Assembly: GCF_000422865.1 (NCBI RefSeq)
Contig: NZ_AUGW01000007.1
Span: forward strand, 227,944-291,943
DNA: 64,000 bases
Direction of reading: 5' to 3'
DNA from: Oceanospirillum maris DSM 6286
GTDB lineage: Bacteria; Pseudomonadota; Gammaproteobacteria; Pseudomonadales; Halomonadaceae
Part shown: positions 39,111-47,775 of the stretch, in pieces
Layout: every line of letters begins with the position of its first letter
How positions within the stretch are numbered: the stretch's first letter is position 1
Translations under genes and position numbers: made by a program
Notes under the pieces: model-generated
Databases searched by the model: none
The model's input: the letters and a program-made list of their open reading frames with translations, nothing else
Told to the model about the DNA's origin: nothing

Positions 39111-39149
39111 CCTCTACTTTTGGCACCTGCTAAAAATGGGAGGATTACA

Positions 39150-39541
39150 TTTCGCATCAATGTATTCTGGGCTGTCTTCCCAAAATGTTTTTAAGGTTGA
39201 TAGTGCGATGTTTCTCAGAAACAGATGGTAGTCCCAATTTGAGACTTTTGCAGGTTTAGCATTTTGATGCGGTTAGGAGTTGTTACCGCATCCCCTATTG
39301 CCTCATTTCTTGGGGTAGTTTAGTTTCCTCTTATTCACCCTCTAAAACTTGGTATATCAGGTGTTGCCCCATTGTCCCATCTGCTCACAGTAATTAAGCG
39401 TACATTTAATGATTTATCTATAATTGCATATCAAAAAGTACTTTATGATACATAATAGCTAATCATCCTTGTGTTTTTTGGATTTGATTGATATGTTTTT
39501 GTATATAATTATTCCTAATTGATACATTAAAGTATATCAAA
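39150..39541. promoter_or_regulatory. hipBA upstream region with TATCA/TGATA operator-like palindromes
   Basis: No gene is supported in these 392 bases. Near the 3' end are inverted repeats of the kind HipB proteins bind. TATCA...TGATA occurs at 39429-39450 (tatcaaaaagtactttatgata), and TGATAC with GTATATCA at 39520-39539, ending just before the hipB ATG. E. coli HipB binds TATCC/GGATA pairs, so autorepression here is a reasonable inference. The leftmost part is the sequence flanking the IS right end and shows no recognised feature. Confidence 0.55.
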
Positions 39542-39853
39542 ATGAGCTATGTAACAGAGCAGATACTAGAAAGCCTTCGAGAAGCTCGGGTAGGTAGAGG
39601 TTTTAGCCAAAGAGAACTGAGCGCGCGTTCGGGTGTGCCTCAAAGCCACATATCGAAAATCGAGTCTGGTGGTGTTGATTTAAGAATGTCCAGTTTGATA
39701 GCACTTGCCCGTGTGCTCGACCTAGAGCTATTGGTTGCGCCAAAAAAATCTGTACCTGCCATTAAGTCGATCATTCGAAGCAGCCAAGGGATCAGCGATG
39801 AAGGTGAGGCAATGTCGCCTGCATATCAGTTAGAGGAAGACGACAATGACTAA
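39542..39853 (+). CDS. hipB: HipB-like antitoxin, XRE-family regulator
   Basis: A 103-residue protein with a Cro/C1 helix-turn-helix at about residues 15-65: GFSQRELSARSGVPQSHISKIESGGVDLRMSSLIALARVLDLEL. It should neutralise the following kinase and repress the operon at the palindromes just upstream. The acidic C-terminal tail (YQLEEDDND) is typical of antitoxin ends. The gene overlaps hipA by 8 bases, giving translational coupling. Confidence 0.88.
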   Translation: MSYVTEQILESLREARVGRGFSQRELSARSGVPQSHISKIESGGVDLRMSSLIALARVLDLELLVAPKKSVPAIKSIIRSSQGISDEGEAMSPAYQLEEDDND

Positions 39854-41060
39854 CCATGTCTCTACGCTTAACGTGTTGCTCTACGGGGAACCTATAGCAA
39901 CGATCACCAATGTGGGCAATGACAGAGCGCTTTTTGCCTTTATGGATTCGTACATTAATCATGAATCACGGCCCGTATTAGGGCTGGGTTTTAAAGATTC
40001 GCTAGGTGGCTTGCTGACTAACTTCAAACCGACCCAAACCAAGTTAACTCCGTTTTTCTCTAACCTTTTGCCAGAAGAAACCATGCGAAATTACCTAGCG
40101 GAGCGTGCTGGTGTGAACCCAGCGCGTGAGTTTTTTCTATTGTGGGTATTAGGCCAGGATTTAGCAGGCGCGATCACGGTTGAACCTGCTGATGGCGAAG
40201 CGCTGCCGCCTAATGCGCATCAAGACATTGACGATGAGACGAAAGTTGAAGCACCCATGCGCTTTTCATTAGCAGGTGTGCAGTTGAAGTTTTCAGCCGT
40301 ACAACAGGCAAACGGTGGTTTGACCGTTCCAGCAACTGGTAAAGGTGGCTCTTGGATAGTGAAATTGCCATCGTCTCGATTTGACGCTGTGCCAGAAAAT
40401 GAATATTCGATGATGGAGTTGGCTCGAATGTTGGGAATGGATGTACCAGAGACGCAGCTACTCCCGATTAACCAGATTGCTAATATCCCAGATGGTATTG
40501 GTAAATTTGGTGACAGTGCGTTTGTGATCAAGCGCTTTGATCGTGCAGGTGATCAAGCTGTACATATTGAAGATTTTGCGCAAGTGTTTGGTGTATACCC
40601 TCAAGATAAATACAAAAAAGCCAGTATGCGCAATATTGCTCAGGTTATCGGCATCGAAGGTCAAGACGAAGACATTGCAGAATTTACGCGTCGATTGGTG
40701 TTCAATACCCTAATTGGCAATGCGGATATGCATCTGAAGAATTGGTCTGTGATTTACAAAGACAAGCGCACAGCATCGATTGCGCCTGCCTATGACTTTG
40801 TCTCGACCATTCCTTATATCCCCGATGATAGTGCGTCGCTGAAGGTGAGCCGTAGCAAGAAATTCCGTGACTTCACCTTAGATGAATTATCACATCTAGC
40901 CGCTAAAGCCATGCTGCCAGAAAAATTGGTGTTAGATACTGCCAAGCAAACCGTGGAAGGCTTTCATGAAATCTGGGCGAAAGAAAAAGCGCATTTACCG
41001 CTTACCAAGTCAATGATTGAAGCCATTGATATGCACTTACGAAATATACCGCTACGCTAA
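39846..41060 (+). CDS. hipA: HipA-family serine/threonine kinase toxin
   Basis: A 404-residue kinase toxin; HipA of E. coli phosphorylates glutamyl-tRNA synthetase and causes persistence. The N-terminal couple_hipA domain (about residues 5-110) and C-terminal kinase domain (about 140-370) are both complete. Catalytic and metal-binding residues are seen in GNADMHLKNWS (N292, D294, N299) and YDFVST (D317). FSLAGVQLKFSAV is the ATP-binding start. All key residues are present, so it is probably active. The target may differ from E. coli's, since HipA relatives vary. Confidence 0.92.
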   Translation: MTNHVSTLNVLLYGEPIATITNVGNDRALFAFMDSYINHESRPVLGLGFKDSLGGLLTNFKPTQTKLTPFFSNLLPEETMRNYLAERAGVNPAREFFLLWVLGQDLAGAITVEPADGEALPPNAHQDIDDETKVEAPMRFSLAGVQLKFSAVQQANGGLTVPATGKGGSWIVKLPSSRFDAVPENEYSMMELARMLGMDVPETQLLPINQIANIPDGIGKFGDSAFVIKRFDRAGDQAVHIEDFAQVFGVYPQDKYKKASMRNIAQVIGIEGQDEDIAEFTRRLVFNTLIGNADMHLKNWSVIYKDKRTASIAPAYDFVSTIPYIPDDSASLKVSRSKKFRDFTLDELSHLAAKAMLPEKLVLDTAKQTVEGFHEIWAKEKAHLPLTKSMIEAIDMHLRNIPLR

Positions 41061-41116
41061 AGTGTTCAAGTTTGCCTACTACTTAAAAAGCAACGGGTAA
41101 TTTTCTACCTAAGAAC

Positions 41117-41980
41117 CTACTCAATATTCTGAATCTGCTCCCGCATCTGCTCAATCAACACTTTTAATTCAACCGCGCATTGGGTTGTTTCGGTGACGAT
41201 GGATTTGGAGGCTAGTGTGTTGGCTTCGCGGTTAAGTTCTTGCATTAAGAAGTCTAGGCGGCGGCCTACGGGTTCTTTCTTTTTCAGGGTGCGGCGCACT
41301 TCGTTGACGTGGGTGTCGAGGCGGTCGAGTTCTTCGGCGACGTCGGTTTTGTTGGCGACGAGTACCATCTCTTGTTCAATGCGGCTGGGGTCTAGGTCGT
41401 CTTTGATGCTGTCCAGTTTATCTAGAATGAGCTGGCGTTGGCGCTCTAGAATACTCGGTAGTGCGGCGCGTACTTGTACAACAATGGCGTCGATGCCATC
41501 AAGACGTTGGCTGATAAGATTGGCCAGCTCTTCACCTTCTCGGGCGCGCATGGCGATCAGGTCTTGCAGGCCTTTTTTGTACAGTTCTAGGGCGGATTTT
41601 TTTACCGCATCGGCATCCATTTCTTCATTTTGCAGTACACCGGGCCACTGCATGATCTGTAACGGGTTGATGGAGCCCGGTTTACTTAGGTGGCCGTTGA
41701 TGGTTTCGGCAGCTCCGATCAGCTGTTTGACTAATTGCTCGTCGATATTGAGGCTGTCGCTGACCTGTGCAGGATGAAAACGCAGTACGGATTCTACTTT
41801 GCCTCGGTTTAGGCTTTTGCGTTGTAGGTCACGAATGGCTGGCTCTAGCTCTCGCAGGGTTTCGGGCAGGCGAAAATGGGGTTCTAAAAAGCGTTGGTTT
41901 ACCGAGCGAATCTCCCAGCTTAGGGTGCCCCATGAATACTGTTCTTCCTGTCGGGTGAAGGCGGTCATGCTGTGAGTCAT
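41117..41980 (-). CDS. yicC: YicC-family endoribonuclease
   Basis: A 287-residue YicC protein. The conserved start MTHSMTAFTRQEEQYSWGTLSWEIRSVNQRFLEPHFRLPE and the C-terminal DUF1732 segment (GRRLDFLMQELNREANTLASKS) are both intact. Family members act as Mn-dependent endoribonucleases in small-RNA decay in E. coli. It is divergent from rph, the usual arrangement. In related genomes gmk lies just downstream on the same strand; here hipBA and the rest of the accessory block separate them. Confidence 0.94.
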   Translation of the reverse strand: MTHSMTAFTRQEEQYSWGTLSWEIRSVNQRFLEPHFRLPETLRELEPAIRDLQRKSLNRGKVESVLRFHPAQVSDSLNIDEQLVKQLIGAAETINGHLSKPGSINPLQIMQWPGVLQNEEMDADAVKKSALELYKKGLQDLIAMRAREGEELANLISQRLDGIDAIVVQVRAALPSILERQRQLILDKLDSIKDDLDPSRIEQEMVLVANKTDVAEELDRLDTHVNEVRRTLKKKEPVGRRLDFLMQELNREANTLASKSIVTETTQCAVELKVLIEQMREQIQNIE

Positions 41981-42242
41981 TTTCTGCTCCGATTTCCAGT
42001 GCGGGTAGGCGGTAATAGTCTGCCTGCTGGGTTGTTTTATGTTTTTTTATCTTGGTGGTTAGTGGGCGTTAGTTTAGCGAATGCGGTGGGCAAAGTCCTG
42101 CTTATGCTGGTGTAACGTGTATAATTGCCACATCTGATCTTTGAGTCGATTTTGTTCGGCATCTTCGAGTTTGTTTCTTTTGGCTTTCCTTTGAAAGCGA
42201 TCATGAATTCAGTCTTATTAATCCATTATTTAAAGGTGTTCT
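41981..42242. promoter_or_regulatory. Divergent yicC-rph intergenic region
   Basis: No frame of interest lies in these 262 bases, which must hold promoters for both divergent genes. I could not pick out a convincing -10/-35 pair or operator. Confidence 0.4.
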
Positions 42243-42965
42243 ATGGTTTCTCGTCCAAGTGGACGTGCATCTGATGAGATGCGCGCAGTAAAAATCACAC
42301 GTCACTATACCTGTCATGCGGAAGGTTCTGTGTTGGTGGAATTTGGCAATACTAAAGTAATCTGTACGGCTTCTGTAGATGCGTCTGTGCCGCGTTTCCT
42401 ACGGGGTAAAAATCAAGGTTGGGTAACGGCAGAATACGGTATGTTACCTCGCTCTACCGGTAGTCGTATGGGGCGTGAAGCGGCTCGGGGTAAGCAATCG
42501 GGTCGCACTCAAGAGATTCAGCGCTTGATTGGTCGTTCGTTACGGGCAGCGGTTGATATGGGTAAGTTGGGTGAACATACGATTCAGGTTGATTGTGATG
42601 TGATTCAGGCGGATGGCGGTACTCGTACGGCGTCGATCACAGGTGCTTGTGTGGCGATGGTGGATGCGATCCGCTGGATGCAGCGCGAGAAGATGATTAA
42701 AGGCGATCCGCTGAAGCAGATGATCTCGTCGATCTCTGTGGGTGTTTATAAAGGTCAGCCGGTACTGGATCTTGATTATCCTGAAGATTCTACCGCTGAA
42801 ACCGATATGAATGTGGTAATGACCGATCAAGGTGGCTTTATTGAGGTTCAAGGTACAGCGGAAGGCGCGCCTTATTCCCAAGAAGAGCTATTTGCGATGC
42901 TAGAACTGGCGAAAAAAGGCTGTAATGAGCTTTTTGAAATGCAGTTAAAAGCATTGGCTGAGTAA
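42243..42965 (+). CDS. rph: Ribonuclease PH
   Basis: A phosphate-dependent 3'-5' exoribonuclease trimming tRNA 3' ends, 240 residues (E. coli 238). The start [41 protein letters not shown] is diagnostic. The Arg-rich segment [29 protein letters not shown] and the catalytic region [19 protein letters not shown] are intact. The gene ends with a full-length C-terminus, unlike the well-known frameshifted E. coli K-12 rph. A strong terminator follows. Confidence 0.96.
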   Translation: MVSRPSGRASDEMRAVKITRHYTCHAEGSVLVEFGNTKVICTASVDASVPRFLRGKNQGWVTAEYGMLPRSTGSRMGREAARGKQSGRTQEIQRLIGRSLRAAVDMGKLGEHTIQVDCDVIQADGGTRTASITGACVAMVDAIRWMQREKMIKGDPLKQMISSISVGVYKGQPVLDLDYPEDSTAETDMNVVMTDQGGFIEVQGTAEGAPYSQEELFAMLELAKKGCNELFEMQLKALAE

Positions 42966-42989
42966 GCGGCATAAAGAACGATGTAAAAA

Positions 42990-43026
42990 CAAAAGGCCCA
43001 AAGGTTAGAAACCTACGGGCCTTTTG
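42990..43026. terminator. Terminator between rph and crc, symmetrical
   Basis: CAAAAGGCCC (42990-42999) is perfectly complementary to GGGCCTTTTG (43017-43026). The loop contains its own small stem AGGTT/AACCT. Because A and T runs flank the stem inside the palindrome, it can serve both convergent genes. Confidence 0.88.
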
Positions 43027-43107
43027 GCGCTAACAAGACAACGGATGCTAGAGTTGTTAGACGTATCATCGTAAGCCAGAACCCTGTGTTTCTCAGGGTA
43101 AGCTGGA

Positions 43108-43869
43108 TTAGAGGTCGATATCGTATTCAACAACTAATGGTGCATATTCTGAAAAGTTGGCTTGAATATCAAACCAAGCATTCACAATATTGCGACGCAT
43201 GTTCGGGCCTGTTACTTGGTAGTCTATACGCCAGCCATCTTGACGGTTGCGAGGTTTATCAACGTCGGGATACCAAGAGTACTGGCCTTCCTCGCGATTC
43301 ACTTCACGGAACGCATCTAAAAAGCCGATTGGGCCAAAGACTTGGTCCAGCCATGCGCGTTCTACGGGGCGAAAGCCCGGTGTTTCTTGGTTGTTAGCCC
43401 AGTCAGCGAGATCAATCGTTTTGTGGGCAATATACCAGCTACCACAAATGATATGTTCACGCCGTTTTCGGCGAAGTTTTTTCAGATACTCGTTAAACTG
43501 CTCCATAAAGGCATATTTTGCCTGTGGGTCGCTGTTATCGGGCATCAAAAACGATGCAATACTGACCTTGTCAAAATCGGCTTGAATAAAGCGGCCTTCA
43601 AAATCCGCTTGTTCAAAACCAAGACCGGTCATAATTGCTTTTGGCAGTTTGCGGCAATAGACGCCAACGCCACCAAAATTTTCCTGATCCGCATCGAAGA
43701 AATAACCTTCATAACCTTGCGGATACAGAATAGAATCGTCCAATTCGTAAGACTTGGCTTGCAGGTTTTGTACACAGATAACATCTGCGTCCTGCTGCTG
43801 TAGCCAGTCTAAAAAGCCTCTATCTACGGCACGGCGAATGCCGTTTAAGTTAATGTTGATGATCTTCAT
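43108..43869 (-). CDS. crc: Catabolite repression control protein Crc
   Basis: A 253-residue member of the exonuclease III fold that aligns with Pseudomonas Crc in length and throughout (MKIININLNGIRRAVDRGFLDWLQ; FDKVSIASFLMP; KLRRKRREHIICGSWYIAH; PVERAWLDQVFG). Nuclease residues are replaced: the metal-binding Glu is Asn (VQNLQ, residue 35), the GDxN motif is GSWY (near 145), and the terminal DH pair is EY (241-242). Crc works with Hfq to block translation of catabolic mRNAs when preferred carbon is present. Its position beside pyrE and rph is as in Pseudomonas. Confidence 0.9.
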   Translation of the reverse strand: MKIININLNGIRRAVDRGFLDWLQQQDADVICVQNLQAKSYELDDSILYPQGYEGYFFDADQENFGGVGVYCRKLPKAIMTGLGFEQADFEGRFIQADFDKVSIASFLMPDNSDPQAKYAFMEQFNEYLKKLRRKRREHIICGSWYIAHKTIDLADWANNQETPGFRPVERAWLDQVFGPIGFLDAFREVNREEGQYSWYPDVDKPRNRQDGWRIDYQVTGPNMRRNIVNAWFDIQANFSEYAPLVVEYDIDL

Positions 43870-43960
43870 ACATGGTTCCTGCTACGACGAGCGTGTATGA
43901 TACCCGAGCTTTAGACGTTTTGGTAAATACTCATCAGCCAAATCTACCGGAGTTCAGTGA

Positions 43961-44620
43961 ATGCAAGACTACCAGCGCGAGTTTATTGAGTTTGCGATCG
44001 AGCAAAATGTACTACGTTTCGGCGAATTTACCCTCAAATCAGGCCGTATTAGCCCATATTTCTTTAATGCAGGCTTATTCAAGTCAGGCCAAGCTTTAGC
44101 CCGACTTGGTCGATTTTACGCGCAGGCGATCTCCGCCGCAAAAGTAGAATATGATGTTGTTTTTGGCCCCGCCTATAAAGGGATTCCTTTAGCGGCTGTT
44201 ACCGCTGTTGCGTTGGCCGATCATCATGATCGCGATGTACCTTATGTCTTTAACCGTAAAGAAGCCAAAGATCACGGTGAAGGTGGCCTTTTAGTCGGTG
44301 CTGACCTAGAAGGCAAAGTACTTATTATTGATGATGTGATCACCGCCGGTACCGCTATTCGTGAAGTGATGCAAATTATTGAAGCCAATGGTGCGCAACC
44401 TGGCGGCGTTGTTATCGCCTTAGATCGTCAAGAGCGCGGTAAAGGCGAATTATCGGCTATTCAAGAAGTTGAGCGCGATTTTAAGATGCCGGTTGTCAGT
44501 ATTATCACGTTAGAGCAAGTATTACAGTATTTAGATGAATGCGCTCAAAAGGATAATGATAGCACTTTGACACAATATGCCGGTGCGATTCGTGATTACC
44601 GTGAGCAGTATGGCATCTAA
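43961..44620 (+). CDS. pyrE: Orotate phosphoribosyltransferase
   Basis: Converts orotate plus PRPP to OMP in pyrimidine synthesis, 219 residues. [38 protein letters not shown] is the family start. The PRPP-binding loop is [14 protein letters not shown] (about residues 120-133), with the flexible loop [11 protein letters not shown]. It is divergent from crc with 91 bases between. A ThrRS- or attenuator-type leader was not seen. Confidence 0.96.
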   Translation: MQDYQREFIEFAIEQNVLRFGEFTLKSGRISPYFFNAGLFKSGQALARLGRFYAQAISAAKVEYDVVFGPAYKGIPLAAVTAVALADHHDRDVPYVFNRKEAKDHGEGGLLVGADLEGKVLIIDDVITAGTAIREVMQIIEANGAQPGGVVIALDRQERGKGELSAIQEVERDFKMPVVSIITLEQVLQYLDECAQKDNDSTLTQYAGAIRDYREQYGI

Positions 44621-44680
44621 TACGGTCGAAAAGAATTGAACGTGTATTTGAATGGACTGGACACTTATCAGAGGTTTGTA

Positions 44681-45229
44681 ATGAAACGATTAGCTTTGGC
44701 TGTATTAACGGCAGGAATGGCGGTAACAGCTCAGGCCGCTACTATTGACCTGAATATTAATGATGAAACCATTCGTGCCGAATATGACGCACCGCTGCCG
44801 CAGAACCGTCTTAACATGGCTGTTGGGGCTTTGTATCATGAAGAAAACCACTTTGATGCAGTCGTTGGCCACCTTGGTTTACACACTCAGGAAAACACAG
44901 CGACCTACAGTGCCGGTGTTGGTGGGCGGCTTTATGGCGTGACCAGCAGTAACGATATTGATGGTGTGTCCATTGGTTTAGGCGGCCAAGGTAGCGTTTC
45001 TTTTCGCCAGCTTAGGGATGTTCGTTTTGGCGGCCATGTCTATTTTGCACCTAAGGTTGTTTCCTTTGGCGACCTTGATGGCATGATGGATCTTTCTCTG
45101 CGGGCTTATTATGCGGCGTTAAAAGATGTCGATATTTATTTGGGCTGGCGTAAGCTTGAAGTTGATGTAGGCCCCCATTCCGATGATCTGGAAAGCGGCT
45201 TAAATGTTGGTTTTATCATGAAGTTCTAA
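44681..45229 (+). CDS. YfaZ-family outer membrane protein
   Basis: A 182-residue protein with a clear signal peptide (MKRLALAVLTAGMAVTAQA, cleavage after AQA) followed by alternating hydrophobic strands such as LNMAVGALYHEENHFDAVVGHLGL and ISLDLSLRAYYA-type segments. It ends in Phe (FIMKF), the usual end of an outer-membrane beta-barrel. It resembles the YfaZ family of unknown function. I chose ATG 44681, which has an AGAGG site and starts the signal peptide; the frame extends 15 codons further upstream. Confidence 0.8.
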   Translation: MKRLALAVLTAGMAVTAQAATIDLNINDETIRAEYDAPLPQNRLNMAVGALYHEENHFDAVVGHLGLHTQENTATYSAGVGGRLYGVTSSNDIDGVSIGLGGQGSVSFRQLRDVRFGGHVYFAPKVVSFGDLDGMMDLSLRAYYAALKDVDIYLGWRKLEVDVGPHSDDLESGLNVGFIMKF

Positions 45230-45282
45230 TGATGAGTTAACAGAGAATGTCTTGGCCTCAGCTACTCTCAAGCTGTCGCCTG

Positions 45283-45331
45283 AAGGGAGCTTCCCGTCAT
45301 GCTGTTGATGATGTCGGGCGCTCCCTTTTTT
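45283..45331 (+). terminator. Long terminator after the YfaZ-like gene
   Basis: GGGAGC (45285-45290) pairs with GCTCCC (45320-45325), followed by TTTTTT. An inner stem CCCG/CGGG with TCAT/ATGA extends it. Just downstream the word atcacgaaagttt/cttt is repeated twice (45339-45371). Confidence 0.8.
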
Positions 45332-45482
45332 ATAAGGGTCACGAAAGTTTTATAAAGATCACGAAAGCTTATGTGAATGCTCGGTCACAGCGAAGGCTAT
45401 TCATCGGATAAACGTCACAGGCATACTGGACAGCGTTATATTAAGCCTAAATAAGGCTATTTAATCCTGTATTGGAGCACCT

Positions 45483-45932
45483 ATGACAACAACAAAAATA
45501 AACGCTGCGCGTGCTGTACCCTCTAATGTAATGTCAGCTGATGATGTTATGGCACTTTTACATCGAGAGTTTCCTCAACATATTGGGGTGGTAACAGCGG
45601 TGGATGAAAAGGGTGCGGTTATGCGCCTTGAGGTGGATGATAGCCATCTTCGCCCTGGTGGAACGGTATCAGGCCCTACCATGATGGCCTTGGCTGATAT
45701 CTGTTTATATGTGGCTATTTTGGGTCAGATTGGCCCTGTTGCTTTGGCGGTAACCACGAACCTTAATATTAATTTCTTGCGGAAGCCGCAGCCTGCCAAG
45801 GCGCTGATTGCTGAGGGTCACCTGTTAAAGTTAGGCAAACGCTTGGCCGTGGGCGAAATCAGTCTCTACTCTGAAGGGGATGATGAACCTGTGGCTCATG
45901 TGACAGCGACTTACTCAATCCCGCCTCGTTAA
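45483..45932 (+). CDS. PaaI-like hotdog thioesterase
   Basis: A 149-residue single hotdog domain. The active-site segment HLRPGGTVSGPTMMALADICLYVAILG (about residues 58-84) matches PaaI/4HBT-II proteins, with the helix-start motif G-T-V-S-G-P. NLNINFLRKPQPAKALIAEGHLLKLGKRLAVGEI forms the second half. It should hydrolyse an acyl-CoA of unknown type. It stands alone and is followed by a hairpin shared with the convergent gene. Confidence 0.85.
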   Translation: MTTTKINAARAVPSNVMSADDVMALLHREFPQHIGVVTAVDEKGAVMRLEVDDSHLRPGGTVSGPTMMALADICLYVAILGQIGPVALAVTTNLNINFLRKPQPAKALIAEGHLLKLGKRLAVGEISLYSEGDDEPVAHVTATYSIPPR

Positions 45933-45975
45933 GAGGTTTCTGTGATCGTTTTTGTTATCACTTCTTCTCTTTTTT

Positions 45976-46005
45976 AAGATAGAGAGGTTTTACTTTCTCT
46001 ATCTT
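45976..46005. terminator. Hairpin between convergent PaaI-like and DUF423 genes
   Basis: AAGATAGAGA (45976-45985) is perfectly complementary to TCTCTATCTT (45996-46005). T-rich sequence follows on the plus strand. The stem overlaps the stop of the minus-strand gene. Confidence 0.75.
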
Positions 46006-46454
46006 TCTTTTCTCTGCCCTTCTTCTCTCTGGTAGCGCCAGCCCACATGGGCGAGACTCAACCAACCTAACGCCATCATAAAGCCGCCGGTTGGGGTTAT
46101 GGCTCCTGTTGATAAATCTAAAAGATGTTTACCATAGATACCGCCGCTAAAGGCGAAAATGGCGAGTAGAAAAAATAAACTGGGTAGTAGGCTGAGCCAG
46201 CCCATGGTTTTGTTTTTTTGGCGCAAGCCTGCACCGGCAATCCATAGGCTAAATGCTAATGTCAGGCTATTAAACTGTTGATAGCCTACGGCGGTTTGCA
46301 AACTCTCAAGTACCCCCGCCTGATTGCTGGTAAAGCCGTGGCTAAGCCAAGCATCTAGGAAAACACTACTCGCACCGGCTAACCCAGCAAAAAGCCAGAA
46401 CAGGCCATAAAGATAAAAAAGAGCTTTAGTTGGTGAATCTGTTTGATCCTGCAT
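45999..46454 (-). CDS. DUF423 (YgdD-like) membrane protein
   Basis: A small membrane protein of about 151 residues with four hydrophobic segments (about 12-32, 65-85, 90-110, 120-140). SSVFLDAWLSHGFTSNQAGVLESLQTAVGYQQFNSLTLAF and FSGGIYGKHL are the DUF423 hallmarks. Function is unknown. I chose ATG 46452-46454, which has a GGAG site; the longer frame to 46517 adds 21 residues that do not resemble the family. Confidence 0.85.
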   Translation of the reverse strand: MQDQTDSPTKALFYLYGLFWLFAGLAGASSVFLDAWLSHGFTSNQAGVLESLQTAVGYQQFNSLTLAFSLWIAGAGLRQKNKTMGWLSLLPSLFFLLAIFAFSGGIYGKHLLDLSTGAITPTGGFMMALGWLSLAHVGWRYQREEGQRKER

Positions 46455-46603
46455 TCTGTATACTCCGTAAGTAAATAGAGGCCGCAAACCCCGTGGATTA
46501 GGGTACAATAACGCCATTTTTCTCTCATGGCGCTCCGGTGGGAATGATCACTAAAGCGAGCGTATTAAAACGTTAAAGAATACAGCTGAAAGAGTGAACT
46601 TTC

Positions 46604-46816
46604 ATGCAAAAAAACATGCAGATACAGGTTAATGGTGCAAGCCAGACCTTGCCGGAAAATGCCTCCTTAGCGGATCTGGTTGCACTGTTGGAACTAACGG
46701 GCAAGCGTATTGCGATTGAAGTAAACGCAGAAATTGTACCTCGCAGCCAGCACAGCAGTACTCTTTTGCAGGCCGATGACCAAGTTGAAATTGTGCACGC
46801 TATTGGCGGTGGGTGA
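46604..46816 (+). CDS. thiS: Sulfur carrier protein ThiS
   Basis: A 70-residue ubiquitin-like carrier that brings sulfur, as a C-terminal thiocarboxylate, to thiazole synthase for thiamine synthesis. The required C-terminal Gly-Gly is present (HAIGGG, with one extra Gly), and QVNGASQTLPENASLADLVALLELTGKRIAIEVNAEIVPRSQH is the typical fold. It is followed by thiG. No TPP riboswitch was recognised in the 86 bases upstream. Confidence 0.93.
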   Translation: MQKNMQIQVNGASQTLPENASLADLVALLELTGKRIAIEVNAEIVPRSQHSSTLLQADDQVEIVHAIGGG

Positions 46817-46907
46817 TTAGCATCTTGGCAGGGTAATGTTAATGATCTTGAATGATCACGTAAATAACTCAAATATCGCAAATAAATCAGATAAGGGTAG
46901 GCATTTG

Positions 46908-47705
46908 ATGACACATTCGATGAACAATAATGATCTTCTGACAATTGCAGGAAAAAGCTACCGATCCCGTCTTCTTGTCGGCACCGGTAAGTACAAAGAC
47001 CTTGCAGAAACGCGCTTGGCGATTGAGGCCAGCGGCGCAGAGATTGTTACCGTTGCGGTGCGTCGGACCAATATCGGTCAGAACCCTGATGAGCCGAATC
47101 TGCTTGATGTGATTACCCCTGATAAATACACCATTCTGCCCAATACGGCGGGCTGTTATACCGCAGAAGATGCCGTGCGCACCTGCCGTCTAGCTCGTGA
47201 GCTATTGGGTGGCCATAATCTGGTGAAGTTGGAAGTTTTAGGGGATCAGAAAACACTGTATCCCGATATGGAAGAAACCCTGAAAGCGATGAAAACGCTG
47301 ATCAGCGATGGTTTTGATGTCATGGTGTATTGCAATGATGACCCTATTGCTGCGAAAAAACTGGAAGATATGGGTGCTTGCGCGATTATGCCGCTTGGCT
47401 CTCTGATTGGTTCCGGTTTGGGTATTTTGAATCCGCACAATATCCGTATCATTATGGAAAGCGCCAATATTCCGGTATTGGTTGATGCTGGCGTGGGCAC
47501 GGCCTCTGATGCGGCCATTGCGATGGAAATGGGTTGTGAAGCGGTATTGATGAACACGGCTATCGCGGCGGCTAAAGATCCTGTGCTAATGGCCTCCGCC
47601 ATGCGGAAAGCGATTGAAGCAGGCCGAGAAGCTTACTTGGCCGGTCGAATGCCTCGTAAGAAATACGCCAGCGCCTCTTCTCCAATGAACGGCTTGATCG
47701 ATTAA
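46908..47705 (+). CDS. thiG: Thiazole synthase ThiG
   Basis: Builds the thiazole phosphate of thiamine from deoxyxylulose phosphate, dehydroglycine and ThiS thiocarboxylate. The 265-residue TIM barrel starts [29 protein letters not shown]. The Schiff-base Lys is in [16 protein letters not shown], and phosphate-binding segments are [15 protein letters not shown] and [22 protein letters not shown] chose ATG 46908; an upstream in-frame start at 46836 adds 24 residues not found in the family. It is in an operon with thiS and probably trmB. Confidence 0.95.
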   Translation: MTHSMNNNDLLTIAGKSYRSRLLVGTGKYKDLAETRLAIEASGAEIVTVAVRRTNIGQNPDEPNLLDVITPDKYTILPNTAGCYTAEDAVRTCRLARELLGGHNLVKLEVLGDQKTLYPDMEETLKAMKTLISDGFDVMVYCNDDPIAAKKLEDMGACAIMPLGSLIGSGLGILNPHNIRIIMESANIPVLVDAGVGTASDAAIAMEMGCEAVLMNTAIAAAKDPVLMASAMRKAIEAGREAYLAGRMPRKKYASASSPMNGLID

Positions 47706-47715
47706 TCACCCTCCC

Positions 47716-47740
47716 GCCTGAAAACACAGCGTTTTCAGGC
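47716..47740 (+). other. Perfect stem-loop between thiG and trmB
   Basis: GCCTGAAAAC (47716-47725), loop ACAGC, GTTTTCAGGC (47731-47740). No U tract follows, so it may protect the thiSG message rather than terminate it. Confidence 0.6.
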
Positions 47741-47775
47741 TAGACCAACACACGATACAGGTTTAAAAAACAACA

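Larger units (their letters stand above)
37964..39149 (+). mobile_element. Dead IS3-family insertion sequence (IS407-group-like)
   Basis: An element of 1186 bases bounded by imperfect inverted repeats. The left end is TGTAATCC followed by a C run and AAAAGTAG; the right end, read in reverse, is TGTAATCCTCCC with CCAAAAGTAGA further in. It carries orfA and orfB transposase remnants, both broken. No target-site duplication was found (left flank GAGT, right flank TTTC), suggesting age or a flanking deletion. It lies between the helicase remnant and hipBA. Confidence 0.85.

Noticed and set aside
41193..41777. 194-residue plus-strand frame opposite yicC
   Set aside because: Composition (Ser/Arg-rich) is that of an antisense shadow; yicC on the minus strand is conserved through this whole stretch.
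43342..43803. 153-residue plus-strand frame opposite crc
   Set aside because: It is antisense to a full-length conserved crc and lacks a start context.
43108..43869. Calling the gene exodeoxyribonuclease III
   Set aside because: Metal and catalytic positions are substituted in the same way as in Crc, and gene order matches crc.
46518..46603. Possible TPP riboswitch upstream of thiS
   Set aside because: The region is only 86 bases and lacks the conserved CTGAGA-type core of the thi box.
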